A stretch of DNA of 64,000 bases from Dokdonia sinensis (GTDB lineage: Bacteria; Bacteroidota; Bacteroidia; Flavobacteriales; Flavobacteriaceae). Below are positions 1 to 7,955 of this stretch, one piece after another (position 1 is the first letter of the stretch; every line of letters starts with the position of its first letter). Under the pieces are notes generated by a model. That model was not told the origin of the DNA and ran no database searches. It saw only the letters and a program-made list of their open reading frames with translations. Location: positions 62,001-126,000 of the forward strand of contig NZ_REFV01000010.1 of assembly GCF_003688895.1 (NCBI RefSeq). The letters run 5' to 3'. The translations under genes and the position numbers were made by a program.

Positions 1-2
1 TG

Positions 3-2177
3 GAAGATGGTAGCGCTTCTCTCAATACTGAGAATATGCCCATTGTTGTGTATCAAGGACTTTCTATACACGGAAACGAGCCTAGTGGCGCAAATGCTGG
101 ACTCGTAGCCGCCTACTACCTTGCCGCTGCTCAAGGTCAGAAAATAGATGAATTACTTAAAAATACGGTCATCCTTTTTGACCCCTCATTTAATCCTGAT
201 GGCTTACAACGCTTTGCATATTGGGCAAACACTAACAAAAGCATAAACATAAACCCAGATCCTCAGGATAGAGAATATGATGAAGTATGGCCTGGTGGTC
301 GTACAAACCACTATTGGTTTGATATGAATCGTGACTGGTTACCGGTACAGTTGCCAGAATCGCGTGCGCGCATTGCAACATTTCACGATTGGTACCCAAA
401 CATTTTGACAGACCATCACGAGATGGGAAGCAATTCCAGCTTTTTCTTCCAGCCCGGGATACAGTCTCGCACGCACCCACTTACTCCTGCTCTCAATCAA
501 GAACTTACAAAACAAATAGGTAATTATCACGCAAAGGCGCTGGATAAAATAGGAAGCTTTTATTATACGGAGGAAAGCTTTGACGATTTTTACTATGGAA
601 AAGGGTCTACGTTTCCAGATATTAATGGTGGTATCGGGATTTTATTTGAGCAAGGAAGTAGTCGCGGGCACGCTCAAGAGACGGTAAACGGTCTTCTTGA
701 ATTTCCGTTTACCATACGCAATCAGTTTACCGCCATACTCTCTACGCTAGATGCTGCTCAGGGTATGAGAAAGCAATTGCTGGACTATCAACGCGACTTC
801 TTTAAAAATGCTCGTGGTGAAGAAAAAGGTGGTGCATATGTTTTTGGCAATGAAAAAGATGCGGCAACAGCCTATCATCTAGCCGAAGTACTTAAACGTC
901 ATAAAATAAAAGTGCACGATGTAAAAGGCAGCTTTCGCGAAAGCGGTAAAAATTTTAAAAGCGGTTATTCCTACATAGTTCCCAAAAACCAGAGACAAAG
1001 CAGACTCATCAAGGCGATGTTTGAAAAGCGCACAAAGTTTCAGGACAGCTTGTTTTATGATATAAGTGCCTGGTCTTTCCCGCTGGCCTTTGGATTGGAT
1101 TTTTCTGAAAATGCCTCATTAAGCAATGCTGGAAACGAAATTCAAGATTTGAAAATGCGCACGCCTAAAAATGTATCTCAAAGTAACTACGCCTACTTAA
1201 TGGAATGGCACGAATACTATGCCCCAAAGGCGCTGAATATGATTCTGGAAAAAGGACTGCGAGCAAAAGTGGCGATGGAAACATTCTCGCTCGCAGGTAC
1301 TTCCTATGATTATGGGACAATTATGATTCCTGTTCAAAACCAAGAACTCTCGGCTTCAGAAATGGGAGCCTTTCTTAACAAAGTAGCTCAAGAAGCACAT
1401 ATTGATATCACAGCTGTGGCTACTGGACTTACTGAGGGTATCGATTTAGGAAGTAATCAATTTAGACCACTCTCGCCAGCAAAAGTGGCTATTCTCGTAG
1501 GAGAGGGTACAAATAGTTATGATGCTGGAGAAATCTGGCATTTATTTGATACTCGATATCAAATGAAAATTACAAAACTCGACGTGAAGGATTTTAATCG
1601 GGCTGACATAAGTAAGTATACTGATATTATCCTGCCAGCTTCTTACGGAGCTTATGATAAAACTATAGCCGATAAATTAAAGGGCTGGGTGCGCAATGGT
1701 GGAACATTAATAGGCTACCGCAATGTTGCAAACTGGCTGGAGAATAACAAAATGCTCAATATCGACTTTGTCAAAACTGAAAATCCTGCTAAAAATGTAA
1801 CTTTTGAGCAGCGCAGGGATTTTAGCGGTGCGCAGGTTATAGGAGGAGCGATTTTTGAAGCAAATCAGGACAGATCACATCCTATTAATTTTGGGTACAC
1901 TAATGACAAAATTTCTTTATTTAGGAATACCACAATATTTGTAAAAGCCGATTCTACGAGTTATAAAAACCCTATAAGATATACTAAGAACCCATTACAA
2001 GCAGGATATATCTCTACAATCAATCTGGAAGCAATTCCAGAAACCCGCCCTTTTGTACATCAAAGTTCTGGACGAGGAGAGGTCATTTTATTTACAGATA
2101 ATACCAACTTTAGAGCGTTCTGGTATGGTACAAACAAGTTGCTTATGAATGCTATTTTCTTTGGAGATCAAATGTAA
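3..2177 (+). CDS. M14-family zinc carboxypeptidase-like protein, 5' end outside window
   Basis: The open frame runs in from the left edge with no stop, so the N-terminus (signal peptide and start of the catalytic domain) is missing; the first ATG at 36 is internal. The zinc-binding HxxE of the M14 fold is visible in IHGNEPSG, followed by the family-like FDPSFNPDG segment, a DHHE motif that can supply the third zinc ligand, and ILFEQGSSRG, which probably carries the catalytic glutamate. The C-terminal third (about residues 480-700) has a glutamine-amidotransferase-like alpha/beta layout, as in large Bacteroidota M14 proteins. It is probably exported. The palindrome copy at 931-944 encodes SFRES in a variable region. 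A small membrane-protein gene follows after 6 nt, so the two are probably cotranscribed. Confidence 0.85.
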   Translation, partial: EDGSASLNTENMPIVVYQGLSIHGNEPSGANAGLVAAYYLAAAQGQKIDELLKNTVILFDPSFNPDGLQRFAYWANTNKSININPDPQDREYDEVWPGGRTNHYWFDMNRDWLPVQLPESRARIATFHDWYPNILTDHHEMGSNSSFFFQPGIQSRTHPLTPALNQELTKQIGNYHAKALDKIGSFYYTEESFDDFYYGKGSTFPDINGGIGILFEQGSSRGHAQETVNGLLEFPFTIRNQFTAILSTLDAAQGMRKQLLDYQRDFFKNARGEEKGGAYVFGNEKDAATAYHLAEVLKRHKIKVHDVKGSFRESGKNFKSGYSYIVPKNQRQSRLIKAMFEKRTKFQDSLFYDISAWSFPLAFGLDFSENASLSNAGNEIQDLKMRTPKNVSQSNYAYLMEWHEYYAPKALNMILEKGLRAKVAMETFSLAGTSYDYGTIMIPVQNQELSASEMGAFLNKVAQEAHIDITAVATGLTEGIDLGSNQFRPLSPAKVAILVGEGTNSYDAGEIWHLFDTRYQMKITKLDVKDFNRADISKYTDIILPASYGAYDKTIADKLKGWVRNGGTLIGYRNVANWLENNKMLNIDFVKTENPAKNVTFEQRRDFSGAQVIGGAIFEANQDRSHPINFGYTNDKISLFRNTTIFVKADSTSYKNPIRYTKNPLQAGYISTINLEAIPETRPFVHQSSGRGEVILFTDNTNFRAFWYGTNKLLMNAIFFGDQM
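931..944. repeat. GCTTTCGCGAAAGC palindrome copy in M14 gene
   Basis: Exact 14-bp palindrome, read in frame as SFRES. It belongs to the window-wide family described in the findings. Confidence 0.95.
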
Positions 2178-2183
2178 TTACCT

Positions 2184-2606
2184 GTGAGCACAGACTTTAT
2201 CTGGTTATCAAAGCTTCTTGTTGATTTTGGGCTGGTTGTACTTATCCTTATGGTACAGCTCATTGTTTACCCTAGTTTTAAGTTTTATGACCGCGAGTCC
2301 CTGCTGTATTGGCACAAGTTATATAAGACACGATTAGCAGTTATAGTAATTCCTTTAATGTTTGCGCAAGTCATCCTGAGTGTTATTATAGTATGGAACT
2401 TGAGCACATACGCTATAATTAATGGAATTCTCGTCGTAGGTGTTTGGGTTTCTACCTTTATACAGTTTGTGCCTATTCATAACCGTATAACTAACGAGAG
2501 CTATAAGGAACTAGACTTAGAATTACTTGTAAAACGTAATTGGGTGCGTGTTGCAATTTGGGTTGCAATATTCTCAGTTTCACTATTGCAGTACAATACG
2601 ATTTAG
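2184..2606 (+). CDS. small four-helix integral membrane protein, unknown function
   Basis: This 140-residue protein starts at a GTG 6 nt after the stop of the M14 peptidase gene, so translational coupling is likely. Four hydrophobic stretches are visible (about residues 8-27, 48-70, 75-97 and 118-136), with charged loops containing a Tyr-Trp-His-Lys cluster between helices 1 and 2. The layout recalls small DUF1772-like membrane proteins, but I do not recognise a diagnostic motif. Location is the inner membrane; function is unknown. Confidence 0.75.
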   Translation: MSTDFIWLSKLLVDFGLVVLILMVQLIVYPSFKFYDRESLLYWHKLYKTRLAVIVIPLMFAQVILSVIIVWNLSTYAIINGILVVGVWVSTFIQFVPIHNRITNESYKELDLELLVKRNWVRVAIWVAIFSVSLLQYNTI

Positions 2607-2620
2607 GATTGTCGTAAAGA

Positions 2621-3052
2621 CTATTTTAGAGCTTGTTGCGCCACTACTTGCGACAGTACGATTTGCGTTTTACTTTCACCATAACTTATGATCTTATCTA
2701 TAAACTCTTCAAGGTGCTTCTGATTGCGCAGGACGACTTCCATCACGATATTTTCATTTCCGGTAATGCGATAGCAGTTTACAACTTCTTCCCACTTTAC
2801 AACTTCTGAGAGGAAGGGTTTCAGTTTTCCCATAAATGCGCGCAACGTGATAATAGCTTTGAGCTGATAATCTAACTGCAAATGAGAGACTTGAGCCTTA
2901 TAACCCAAGATTACCCCAGTATCCTCCAACTTTCTGATACGCTCTGCTACCGCCGGTGATGAAATCCCTACCTCACGAGCTATCGCTGCATTAGTCATTC
3001 GGGCGTTTTGCTGAAGGCAGCTCAAGACTTTAATATTGATAGAATCTTTCAT
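2621..3052 (-). CDS. Lrp/AsnC-family transcriptional regulator
   Basis: The protein has 143 residues, the usual size for this family. The N-terminal winged helix-turn-helix (about residues 8-55) includes NAAIAREVGISSPAVAERIR, and the C-terminal half is the RAM/AsnC effector-binding domain with the conserved ITGNENIVMEV region. Members form octamers or dimers and respond to amino acids or other small effectors. The gene is divergent from the gene at 3159 and convergent with the membrane-protein gene at 2184. The AT-rich 106-bp divergent gap is the natural place for autoregulation. The specific effector cannot be read from the sequence. Confidence 0.93.
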   Translation of the reverse strand: MKDSINIKVLSCLQQNARMTNAAIAREVGISSPAVAERIRKLEDTGVILGYKAQVSHLQLDYQLKAIITLRAFMGKLKPFLSEVVKWEEVVNCYRITGNENIVMEVVLRNQKHLEEFIDKIISYGESKTQIVLSQVVAQQALK

Positions 3053-3142
3053 TTATTAAGTTTATAACAATAATTCTTTACATTATAAATAAAATTAACG
3101 TATTAACCTTATTTATTAAATTATCAAAACCTTAAAGGTAAT

Positions 3143-3150
3143 TACATTTG
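3143..3150 (+). promoter_or_regulatory. candidate -7 box (TACATTTG) of the gene at 3159
   Basis: Matches the Bacteroidota TAnnTTTG consensus exactly, 8 nt before the ATG, which predicts an extremely short or absent leader. No TTG -33 box is visible at the expected spacing, so the call rests on one box. Confidence 0.4.
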
Positions 3151-3158
3151 CTATAATT

Positions 3159-3566
3159 ATGCGGTCAAATTTGCAACCTTTTACAATTCATAACGAGCCT
3201 TTTTTTAAAAAGGCGTTAGAGATTAATGGACTGGTGAGATCTATCGTAAAGAACCTAGCAAGCTCTGCATCTATATTTGATCTTAGGGATTCTGTACATT
3301 TATCAGAGCGCTGCCTTGACGCCTTACAGATCTCTGCATTACAACTCCCTTCTGCAATTGCTGAAGCAGAAGTCGCAGCAGATTATCACAAAAAAATCAG
3401 ATTTCAGGAGTATATATTTCAGATGACAGAAGATTTAGAAGTTTATTGTAGTGTCATAAAGGGAAATAGAAAAAAGACAAAAGGTCTTAATAAGCTAATT
3501 AAAGCCGTAGGGGACTTTAGAAATCTCCGTCACCATTGGGAATTAAAAATTACTCAACAAAACTAA
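3159..3566 (+). CDS. hypothetical protein, mostly helical
   Basis: 135 residues, no signal peptide and no membrane segment. It appears almost wholly alpha-helical, with a basic stretch GNRKKTKGLN near residues 101-110 and a C-terminal RNLRHHW cluster. I do not recognise the family. It is divergent from the Lrp/AsnC gene, so it could be that regulator's target; this is inferred from position only. Base composition resembles its neighbours. The coding call rests on the uninterrupted frame and a promoter-like box just upstream. Confidence 0.6.
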   Translation: MRSNLQPFTIHNEPFFKKALEINGLVRSIVKNLASSASIFDLRDSVHLSERCLDALQISALQLPSAIAEAEVAADYHKKIRFQEYIFQMTEDLEVYCSVIKGNRKKTKGLNKLIKAVGDFRNLRHHWELKITQQN

Positions 3567-3691
3567 CTTTCCTAAACGTATTGTGTTATTAGAAATCATT
3601 AGCGATAATGTGCTGGGTTAAAGTCTGTTAATTTATACAGTTTTGAAAAATGGGTTCCTATATTTAGTACTCTAATCAAAACTATACTATT

Positions 3692-3850
3692 ATGAGAGAC
3701 ATTATTTCACTCCTTATTGTATTACTTATTATCGGGTGGCTCGTAGGCTTTTTTGGATTTGGGGACGCCGTGGGAAGTTTAATTCACATACTTTTAGTTC
3801 TCGCTGTGATTGGTATACTATACAGACTTGCAACTGGAAAGAAACTATAA
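3692..3850 (+). CDS. Lmo0937-family small membrane protein (52 aa)
   Basis: A 52-residue frame starting ATG-AGA-GAC and ending GKKL-stop. It has two hydrophobic helices (about residues 4-20 and 28-44) separated by a Gly-rich GFFGFGDAVGS turn, the pattern of the Lmo0937-like family of tiny stress-associated membrane proteins. Family assignment is from memory. Another overlapping frame in the region lacks any family resemblance. The gene is followed after 33 nt by a second short gene and then a strong terminator, suggesting a two-gene transcript. Confidence 0.75.
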   Translation: MRDIISLLIVLLIIGWLVGFFGFGDAVGSLIHILLVLAVIGILYRLATGKKL

Positions 3851-3883
3851 TTAACAATAAACGAAATATTAAAACCAATTATT

Positions 3884-4024
3884 ATGACAAAGAAATTTTT
3901 TACACTAGCCGCAGTAGCACTTTTTGCCGTTTCAATTAGCAGTTGTAGAGAAAAAACTGCAGGAGAAAAAGCTGGAGATGCTATAGAAGACGTAGCAGAC
4001 GATGTGGAAGATGCTGTAGATTAA
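3884..4024 (+). CDS. tiny acidic lipoprotein (46 aa)
   Basis: A 46-residue frame. A Lys-rich start is followed by a hydrophobic stretch and a lipobox ending SISSC at residue 21. The mature part is a short acidic helix built on an AGEKAGDAIEDVADD-like heptad pattern, reminiscent of entericidin-like peptides. It is probably anchored in an envelope membrane. It sits between the Lmo0937-like gene and a terminator. Function unknown. Confidence 0.72.
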   Translation: MTKKFFTLAAVALFAVSISSCREKTAGEKAGDAIEDVADDVEDAVD

Positions 4025-4054
4025 CAAATATGAATCACAAAATTATTTCAAAAG

Positions 4055-4076
4055 GCCTCCTTAAGGGAGGCTTTTT
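4055..4076 (+). terminator. Rho-independent terminator
   Basis: Stem GCCTCC / GGAGGC with a 5-nt loop followed by a run of five T. It ends the transcript of the two small envelope genes. Confidence 0.85.
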
Positions 4077-4123
4077 CTGTTTGTAACAGAGTGATGTTCC
4101 ATTTTCATTCTCATTATTCATAG

Positions 4124-4131
4124 TATCTTTG
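4124..4131 (+). promoter_or_regulatory. candidate -7 box (TATCTTTG) for PAP2 gene
   Basis: Exact TAnnTTTG match 24 nt before the ATG at 4155, just after the preceding terminator. No clear -33 TTG at the usual spacing. Confidence 0.5.
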
Positions 4132-4154
4132 ATCGTTTACAAATTTTAAATTCT

Positions 4155-5012
4155 ATGTTATTGAATTACAGAATTCTTTTTATACTCTTTTGCGCATTTT
4201 CAATAAGTAAATCTGTTTATTCGCAAACTGCGATTCCTTCTAATGTACAAGACACATTAAGCATTTGGCAACTTGCAAAATATGATGCTAAAGCAGCAGT
4301 TTTAGGCGTAGGCCACGCCTACTCAAGACCATTATACTGGGATGGAAAAGACTGGACCACGTTTGGAATAGTCGCTGGTGGTACTGCACTACTCTATTTT
4401 GTAGACGATGAAACAAGCTCCTATTTTAGACGACAACGCGATAGACTCCCGAGACCTCTTAGAGAGTTTGGTGATAGATTTGGGAGTCCACAAGTGGCCT
4501 ATGGCTTGACAAGTTCCGTATATCTTTTTGGCCTTTTTACTAAAAATCAAAAGGTAAGAGAAACAGGGGTACTGATGATATCCTCAGCAACAGCGGCCGG
4601 GTTTCTACAAACGGTTCTTAAAGCAAGTGTAGGAAGGTCAAGACCTCAGAATGGTCAAGGTAAATTTGATTTTAAACCATTTAGCGGGCAAGCGGGATGG
4701 CGTTCTTTTCCTTCTGGACATACAATTCTGGCTTTTACAGCTGCATACTCTATTGCAAAACAATTTGATAATCCTTGGGTAAAAGCAGGCATCTACGCCG
4801 TAGGTTTAATCTCACCATTATCTCGCGTTTGGGATGGCGCCCATTATCTTACAGACGTTGCACTCAGTATGGCGATAAGCATCGCAACAGTAGATGCTAT
4901 AGATAATTATCTGAATAAAAATAATCTATATCCAGACGGTCGGAAAAAACCCGGGATTTCTTGGAATCTTCACCTCGGCTTAGGCAGAGTGGGCATTGTC
5001 GGTTCATTTTAA
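4155..5012 (+). CDS. PAP2-superfamily phosphatase
   Basis: A 285-residue protein with an N-terminal signal sequence ending near VYSQT. All three signature motifs of the PAP2/acid phosphatase superfamily are present in order: KASVGRSRP (about residues 155-163), FPSGH (about 189-193) and SRVWDGAHYLTD (about 219-230, with the catalytic His). These enzymes remove phosphate from lipid phosphates such as phosphatidate or undecaprenyl diphosphate at or outside the inner membrane. The substrate cannot be decided here. The next gene begins almost at once. Confidence 0.9.
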   Translation: MLLNYRILFILFCAFSISKSVYSQTAIPSNVQDTLSIWQLAKYDAKAAVLGVGHAYSRPLYWDGKDWTTFGIVAGGTALLYFVDDETSSYFRRQRDRLPRPLREFGDRFGSPQVAYGLTSSVYLFGLFTKNQKVRETGVLMISSATAAGFLQTVLKASVGRSRPQNGQGKFDFKPFSGQAGWRSFPSGHTILAFTAAYSIAKQFDNPWVKAGIYAVGLISPLSRVWDGAHYLTDVALSMAISIATVDAIDNYLNKNNLYPDGRKKPGISWNLHLGLGRVGIVGSF

Positions 5013-5016
5013 AATT

Positions 5017-5373
5017 ATGACCTCTTACGATTTTATCATTGACCTTCTTTATCCCCTCGAGTTACGGCAGCGTAAGATGTTCGGTGTAGATGCATACTAT
5101 ATAGAGGATAAAATGGTGTTTGCCTTGCGCGAAAAAAACCACAATATCATCGATAATGGTATTTGGATAGCTACAACAAAGCAGCATCATCAAAAACTTA
5201 AACATACGTTTAAAACCATAAAACCGATTGAAACTATCGGAATCAAGAGCTGGTTAATGCTCCCCGCCTCTAGCGACATTTTTGAATATGAAGTACAATT
5301 GCTTGTTCATCTGATTCGAATGAGAAGTCCACTCATAGGCATTATACCAAAGTCTCAAATTTCTAAAAAATAA
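5017..5373 (+). CDS. TfoX N-terminal-like domain protein
   Basis: Start chosen at the ATG at 5017 (118 residues), 4 nt after the stop of the PAP2 gene; an in-frame TTG at 4996 would overlap that gene. The LRQRKMFGVDAYYIEDKMVF segment matches the RKMFGG...Y..gkmFAL core of TfoX N-terminal/YjbR-like small domains. It is a lone cytoplasmic domain without the C-terminal helix-hairpin region of TfoX, and its function is unknown. Stress or regulatory roles are only known for longer homologues. Confidence 0.6.
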   Translation: MTSYDFIIDLLYPLELRQRKMFGVDAYYIEDKMVFALREKNHNIIDNGIWIATTKQHHQKLKHTFKTIKPIETIGIKSWLMLPASSDIFEYEVQLLVHLIRMRSPLIGIIPKSQISKK

Positions 5374-5406
5374 CCTTCTTCACTCTTCTTGCTTCTAATA
5401 TTTAAG

Positions 5407-5430
5407 TTTACGCTTTCGCGAAAGCGTAAA
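5407..5430. repeat. extended intergenic palindrome (core GCTTTCGCGAAAGC at 5412-5425)
   Basis: A perfect 24-bp inverted repeat: the 14-bp core extended on each side by TTTAC/GTAAA. It lies 34 bp after a gene stop. As RNA it would form a strong hairpin without a following U-run. Confidence 0.95.
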
Positions 5431-5546
5431 AAGAACCACGCAACATACTGTATTTAAGAATATTAAGTGTTTGGCACGTTCATTGGTTTCTTTAAACCAA
5501 ATCGTACGCCGAAAGTCGGTAACGTAATAACCCTAATATTTTTATT

Positions 5547-6203
5547 ATGAAAAAGCTATTAGCACTCGCCGTAATTCTTCTAGGAGGAATCACCGCACAA
5601 GCAAACCAAGTGACGGATCTCGATCACAACAAAAAACCAGGGATACGTTACAACCACTCACAGCCTATAACTTTTGTACAAAAAGGTATCCGTTTTTTTG
5701 TTTACACAAATGGGACCTTTGACTTTGAACTACCACAGCATTTTAATAGCGGTCGTCGAGGGTATGGAAATTATAATGCTCCGGGCACAACTTATGGTGT
5801 GCGATATCCTTATAGATCTAATAGACTCGTACGCCACGACATTTATGGTAATATCACTCAAGTAGGTAGAAATGTAGTTTTTTACAACCGCCGAGGTGCT
5901 GTTAGGCAGATAGGTAGTGTCGCAATCAGATACCACAAAGGGCGTCTAGATCGTATTGGGAATATGCACGTAAATTATGATAGATGGGGTCGTATAAATG
6001 AGCTTTCTGGACGTATCTATCACGATCATACATCTTGCGGTATATGCGGAATAAATGGGTGTACTGCAAATCATTTTGATTACGGATATAACCAAGGCTC
6101 ATACCAGAACTGGGATTACCACGGGAATCTAGGTGAATGGGGACGAAGAGACGCGCATCACAACGATGATAAAAAGAATAAAAAGAACCGTCGTGGTGAT
6201 TAG
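5547..6203 (+). CDS. secreted His/Gly/Tyr-rich protein, unknown function
   Basis: 218 residues with a classic signal peptide (MKKLLALAVILLGGITAQA). The mature part contains repeated short beta-like units of the type V(R/N)YDRxGRI / xYHKGRLDRIG (about residues 100-155), reminiscent of RHS/MORN-like strands. A cysteine pair CGICGINGC follows near residues 168-176, and the C-terminus is very basic (DDKKNKKNRRGD). The CxxCxxxxC cluster could bind metal or form a disulfide. A terminator follows. I do not recognise a named family, but similar proteins are common in Flavobacteriia. Confidence 0.72.
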   Translation: MKKLLALAVILLGGITAQANQVTDLDHNKKPGIRYNHSQPITFVQKGIRFFVYTNGTFDFELPQHFNSGRRGYGNYNAPGTTYGVRYPYRSNRLVRHDIYGNITQVGRNVVFYNRRGAVRQIGSVAIRYHKGRLDRIGNMHVNYDRWGRINELSGRIYHDHTSCGICGINGCTANHFDYGYNQGSYQNWDYHGNLGEWGRRDAHHNDDKKNKKNRRGD

Positions 6204-6240
6204 GATTATGACGCCTCAGAAGATTAGTTAGTTATTAGAA

Positions 6241-6269
6241 CCCTCAGAAAAAAACGCTGAGGGTTTTTT
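6241..6269 (+). terminator. Rho-independent terminator
   Basis: CCCTCAG / CTGAGGG stem with a 9-nt loop, then six T. It ends the transcript of the secreted protein gene at 5547. Confidence 0.88.
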
Positions 6270-6425
6270 CTGGGATAAAAATGGAGGCTCGTCTTGTACA
6301 ATTTCTAAAATAACTTGTACAATTAAAAATGGTCTTCCATTTATTCTTCTATTTGACCGTTTACAACGTCCAATTATATAACGTACTGATATAGAGTGAT
6401 ATTTGCGTAATACAAACAGTACTAT

Positions 6426-6833
6426 ATGGAGGTTTTACCGAAGAACGCACGCATTTTCCAAGGTATTCTTGGAATCTTAATGATAACTCACGCTGGCTAT
6501 ACAGTCTTACATTATACGCGATTTTTATCAGATGTAAATAAGAGTTTAATAAGTGCGGATTTAGAAAGCTATAATATTTTGGGGATTTTTCTTTCTCTGT
6601 TTCCTTTTATAGAATTTTTCCTTGGAGCACTGCTCATACTAGCACTTTACATAAGAAAAACGTTATGGTGCTCTATATTGCTATTTGGACTGATCGTTGC
6701 TTTTCTTGCTCTTGCAGATGCCTACACGAGCTTAATTATATGTTCAATCTTTTTTCTTTCACTAGTCTACTTACTCGTAAATAGTAAAGGGATCCAGCGG
6801 CCAAGATTTCCTAAAGATACTTTTTACTTATAA
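6426..6833 (+). CDS. four-helix membrane protein, unknown
   Basis: 135 residues with four hydrophobic segments (about 10-28, 47-72, 78-95 and 98-117) and a basic C-terminal tail. Size and topology resemble DoxX/MauE-like small membrane proteins, but no signature residues are evident. It stands alone, with a terminator upstream and a 372-bp non-coding gap downstream. Confidence 0.65.
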   Translation: MEVLPKNARIFQGILGILMITHAGYTVLHYTRFLSDVNKSLISADLESYNILGIFLSLFPFIEFFLGALLILALYIRKTLWCSILLFGLIVAFLALADAYTSLIICSIFFLSLVYLLVNSKGIQRPRFPKDTFYL

Positions 6834-7054
6834 AATGGCATTCAAGGAGATTAGCCTCATTGAAACTTGTTATTAAGATACCTGCTGCTGTATAATTTCT
6901 GAAGTAATCGTTTTTATTTAGTGAAAATGGCTAGAAACTCCGAACAAAATATAAGTATTCCCACTTATACTTGTAAGCATCCGTTTATTACTTGGGATTA
7001 TATAATGTACGATTTGTAACGCACCTTTGTACTATTAAAAAATATTGGTTTTAG

Positions 7055-7111
7055 AGAGGCTCTGAGAATGTCCCCCAATTTATTCCCCCAAGAGTAACAG
7101 AGCCTCTTTTT
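7055..7111 (+). terminator. long-loop hairpin with T-run
   Basis: Perfect 10-bp stem AGAGGCTCTG / CAGAGCCTCT enclosing 33 nt that contain two runs of five C (TCCCCCAA and TTCCCCCAA), then T. The unusually long loop makes it look like the 3' end of a structured small RNA or an anti-termination site as much as a plain terminator. Confidence 0.55.
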
Positions 7112-7165
7112 AATAGAAGAATTTTCATAATAGATTGGTTTTAATAAATAGTTTGATTTTTATCT

Positions 7166-7200
7166 AAAATGCGCGGAGTGGTTACCGCGCATTTTTTTTG
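7166..7200. terminator. terminator hairpin at end of kds/rfb operon
   Basis: Stem AAAATGCGCGG / CCGCGCATTTT with an 8-nt loop, followed on the plus strand by an eight-T run. On the minus strand it directly follows kdsB, so it can serve transcripts from both sides, more strongly on plus. Confidence 0.75.
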
Positions 7201-7205
7201 TCTCA

Positions 7206-7952
7206 CTATTTTAAAAGAGCAAGCGCAGCTTTATAATCTTCCTCGGTATCTATCCCCACGGTAGCTTTATCTGTCTCTACCATCTTAATACGGTCTCCGT
7301 TTTCTAAAAAACGAAGTTGTTCCAGTTTTTCGGCGATTTCTAGGGTGGTTTGGGGCAAGGATGAAAATCGTATCAAAGCTTCCTTATCATAACCATAAAT
7401 GCCCAAGTGACGATACACATTGACTTCTTCCGGTAATTTATCCTCTGCTTGCCACGCTATCATTTCATCTCTGTAATAAGGAATGGGAGCTCTGGAGAAA
7501 TAGAGCGCTTCATTATTTTTGTCGATAACTACCTTTACGGCATTGGGATTCAGTAATTCAGAAACCTCTTTTATACGAAACATACCACTCACTACGGCAA
7601 TTCCCTTCTGATAGCCCGCTATGATGTCCTCAATGAGGTTTGGGTCTATAAAAGGTTCATCGCCCTGTACATTTACAATGAAGTCGGTTTCCATTTGTCT
7701 CGCCACCTCAGCGATCCTATCTGTACCAGATTGGTGACTTTTACTGGTCATCATTACGCTCTCCATAAATTGTTTGCAGTGTGAGAGAACTTTATCATCG
7801 TCTACCGCGATGATTATGGTATTCACTCCACGTACCTTTAGGCATTGTTCATACACACGTTGCACCACACTCTTTCCTTTTAAATCTAAAAGGATTTTAT
7901 TAGGCAATCTAGAGCTATTGAGCCTTGCGGGAATAACAATGGTAGTGTGCAT
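7206..7952 (-). CDS. kdsB: 3-deoxy-manno-octulosonate cytidylyltransferase
   Basis: 248 residues, the standard length. It activates Kdo with CTP to CMP-Kdo, the donor for lipid A/core assembly in the cytoplasm. Visible family signatures are the N-terminal nucleotide-binding IPARLNSSRLPNK, QGDEPFIDP (residues 96-104) and the C-terminal VGIDTEEDY. It is the last gene of the seven-gene minus-strand operon, 3 nt after kdsD, followed by a terminator hairpin. The Kdo genes kdsA, kdsD and kdsB are consecutive here; the phosphatase kdsC is not in the window. Confidence 0.97.
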   Translation of the reverse strand: MHTTIVIPARLNSSRLPNKILLDLKGKSVVQRVYEQCLKVRGVNTIIIAVDDDKVLSHCKQFMESVMMTSKSHQSGTDRIAEVARQMETDFIVNVQGDEPFIDPNLIEDIIAGYQKGIAVVSGMFRIKEVSELLNPNAVKVVIDKNNEALYFSRAPIPYYRDEMIAWQAEDKLPEEVNVYRHLGIYGYDKEALIRFSSLPQTTLEIAEKLEQLRFLENGDRIKMVETDKATVGIDTEEDYKAALALLK

Positions 7953-7955
7953 TTC

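Larger units (their letters stand above)
6834..7205. other. 372-bp gap with two hairpins, no convincing gene
   Basis: No good protein frame is present; the longest reasonable ATG frame (6927-7019) gives only 30 residues with no visible feature. The region carries two hairpin/T-run structures, listed separately, separated by about 55 bp, so a plus-strand transcript ending here is likely. A short non-coding RNA is possible but not shown. Confidence 0.5.

Noticed and set aside
3736-3939. 67-codon frame overlapping the two small envelope genes
   Set aside because: It is out of frame with two small genes that have convincing membrane and lipobox features, and has no feature of its own.
6927-7019. 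30-codon ATG frame in the intergenic gap
   Set aside because: No signal, domain or coding bias; indistinguishable from chance.
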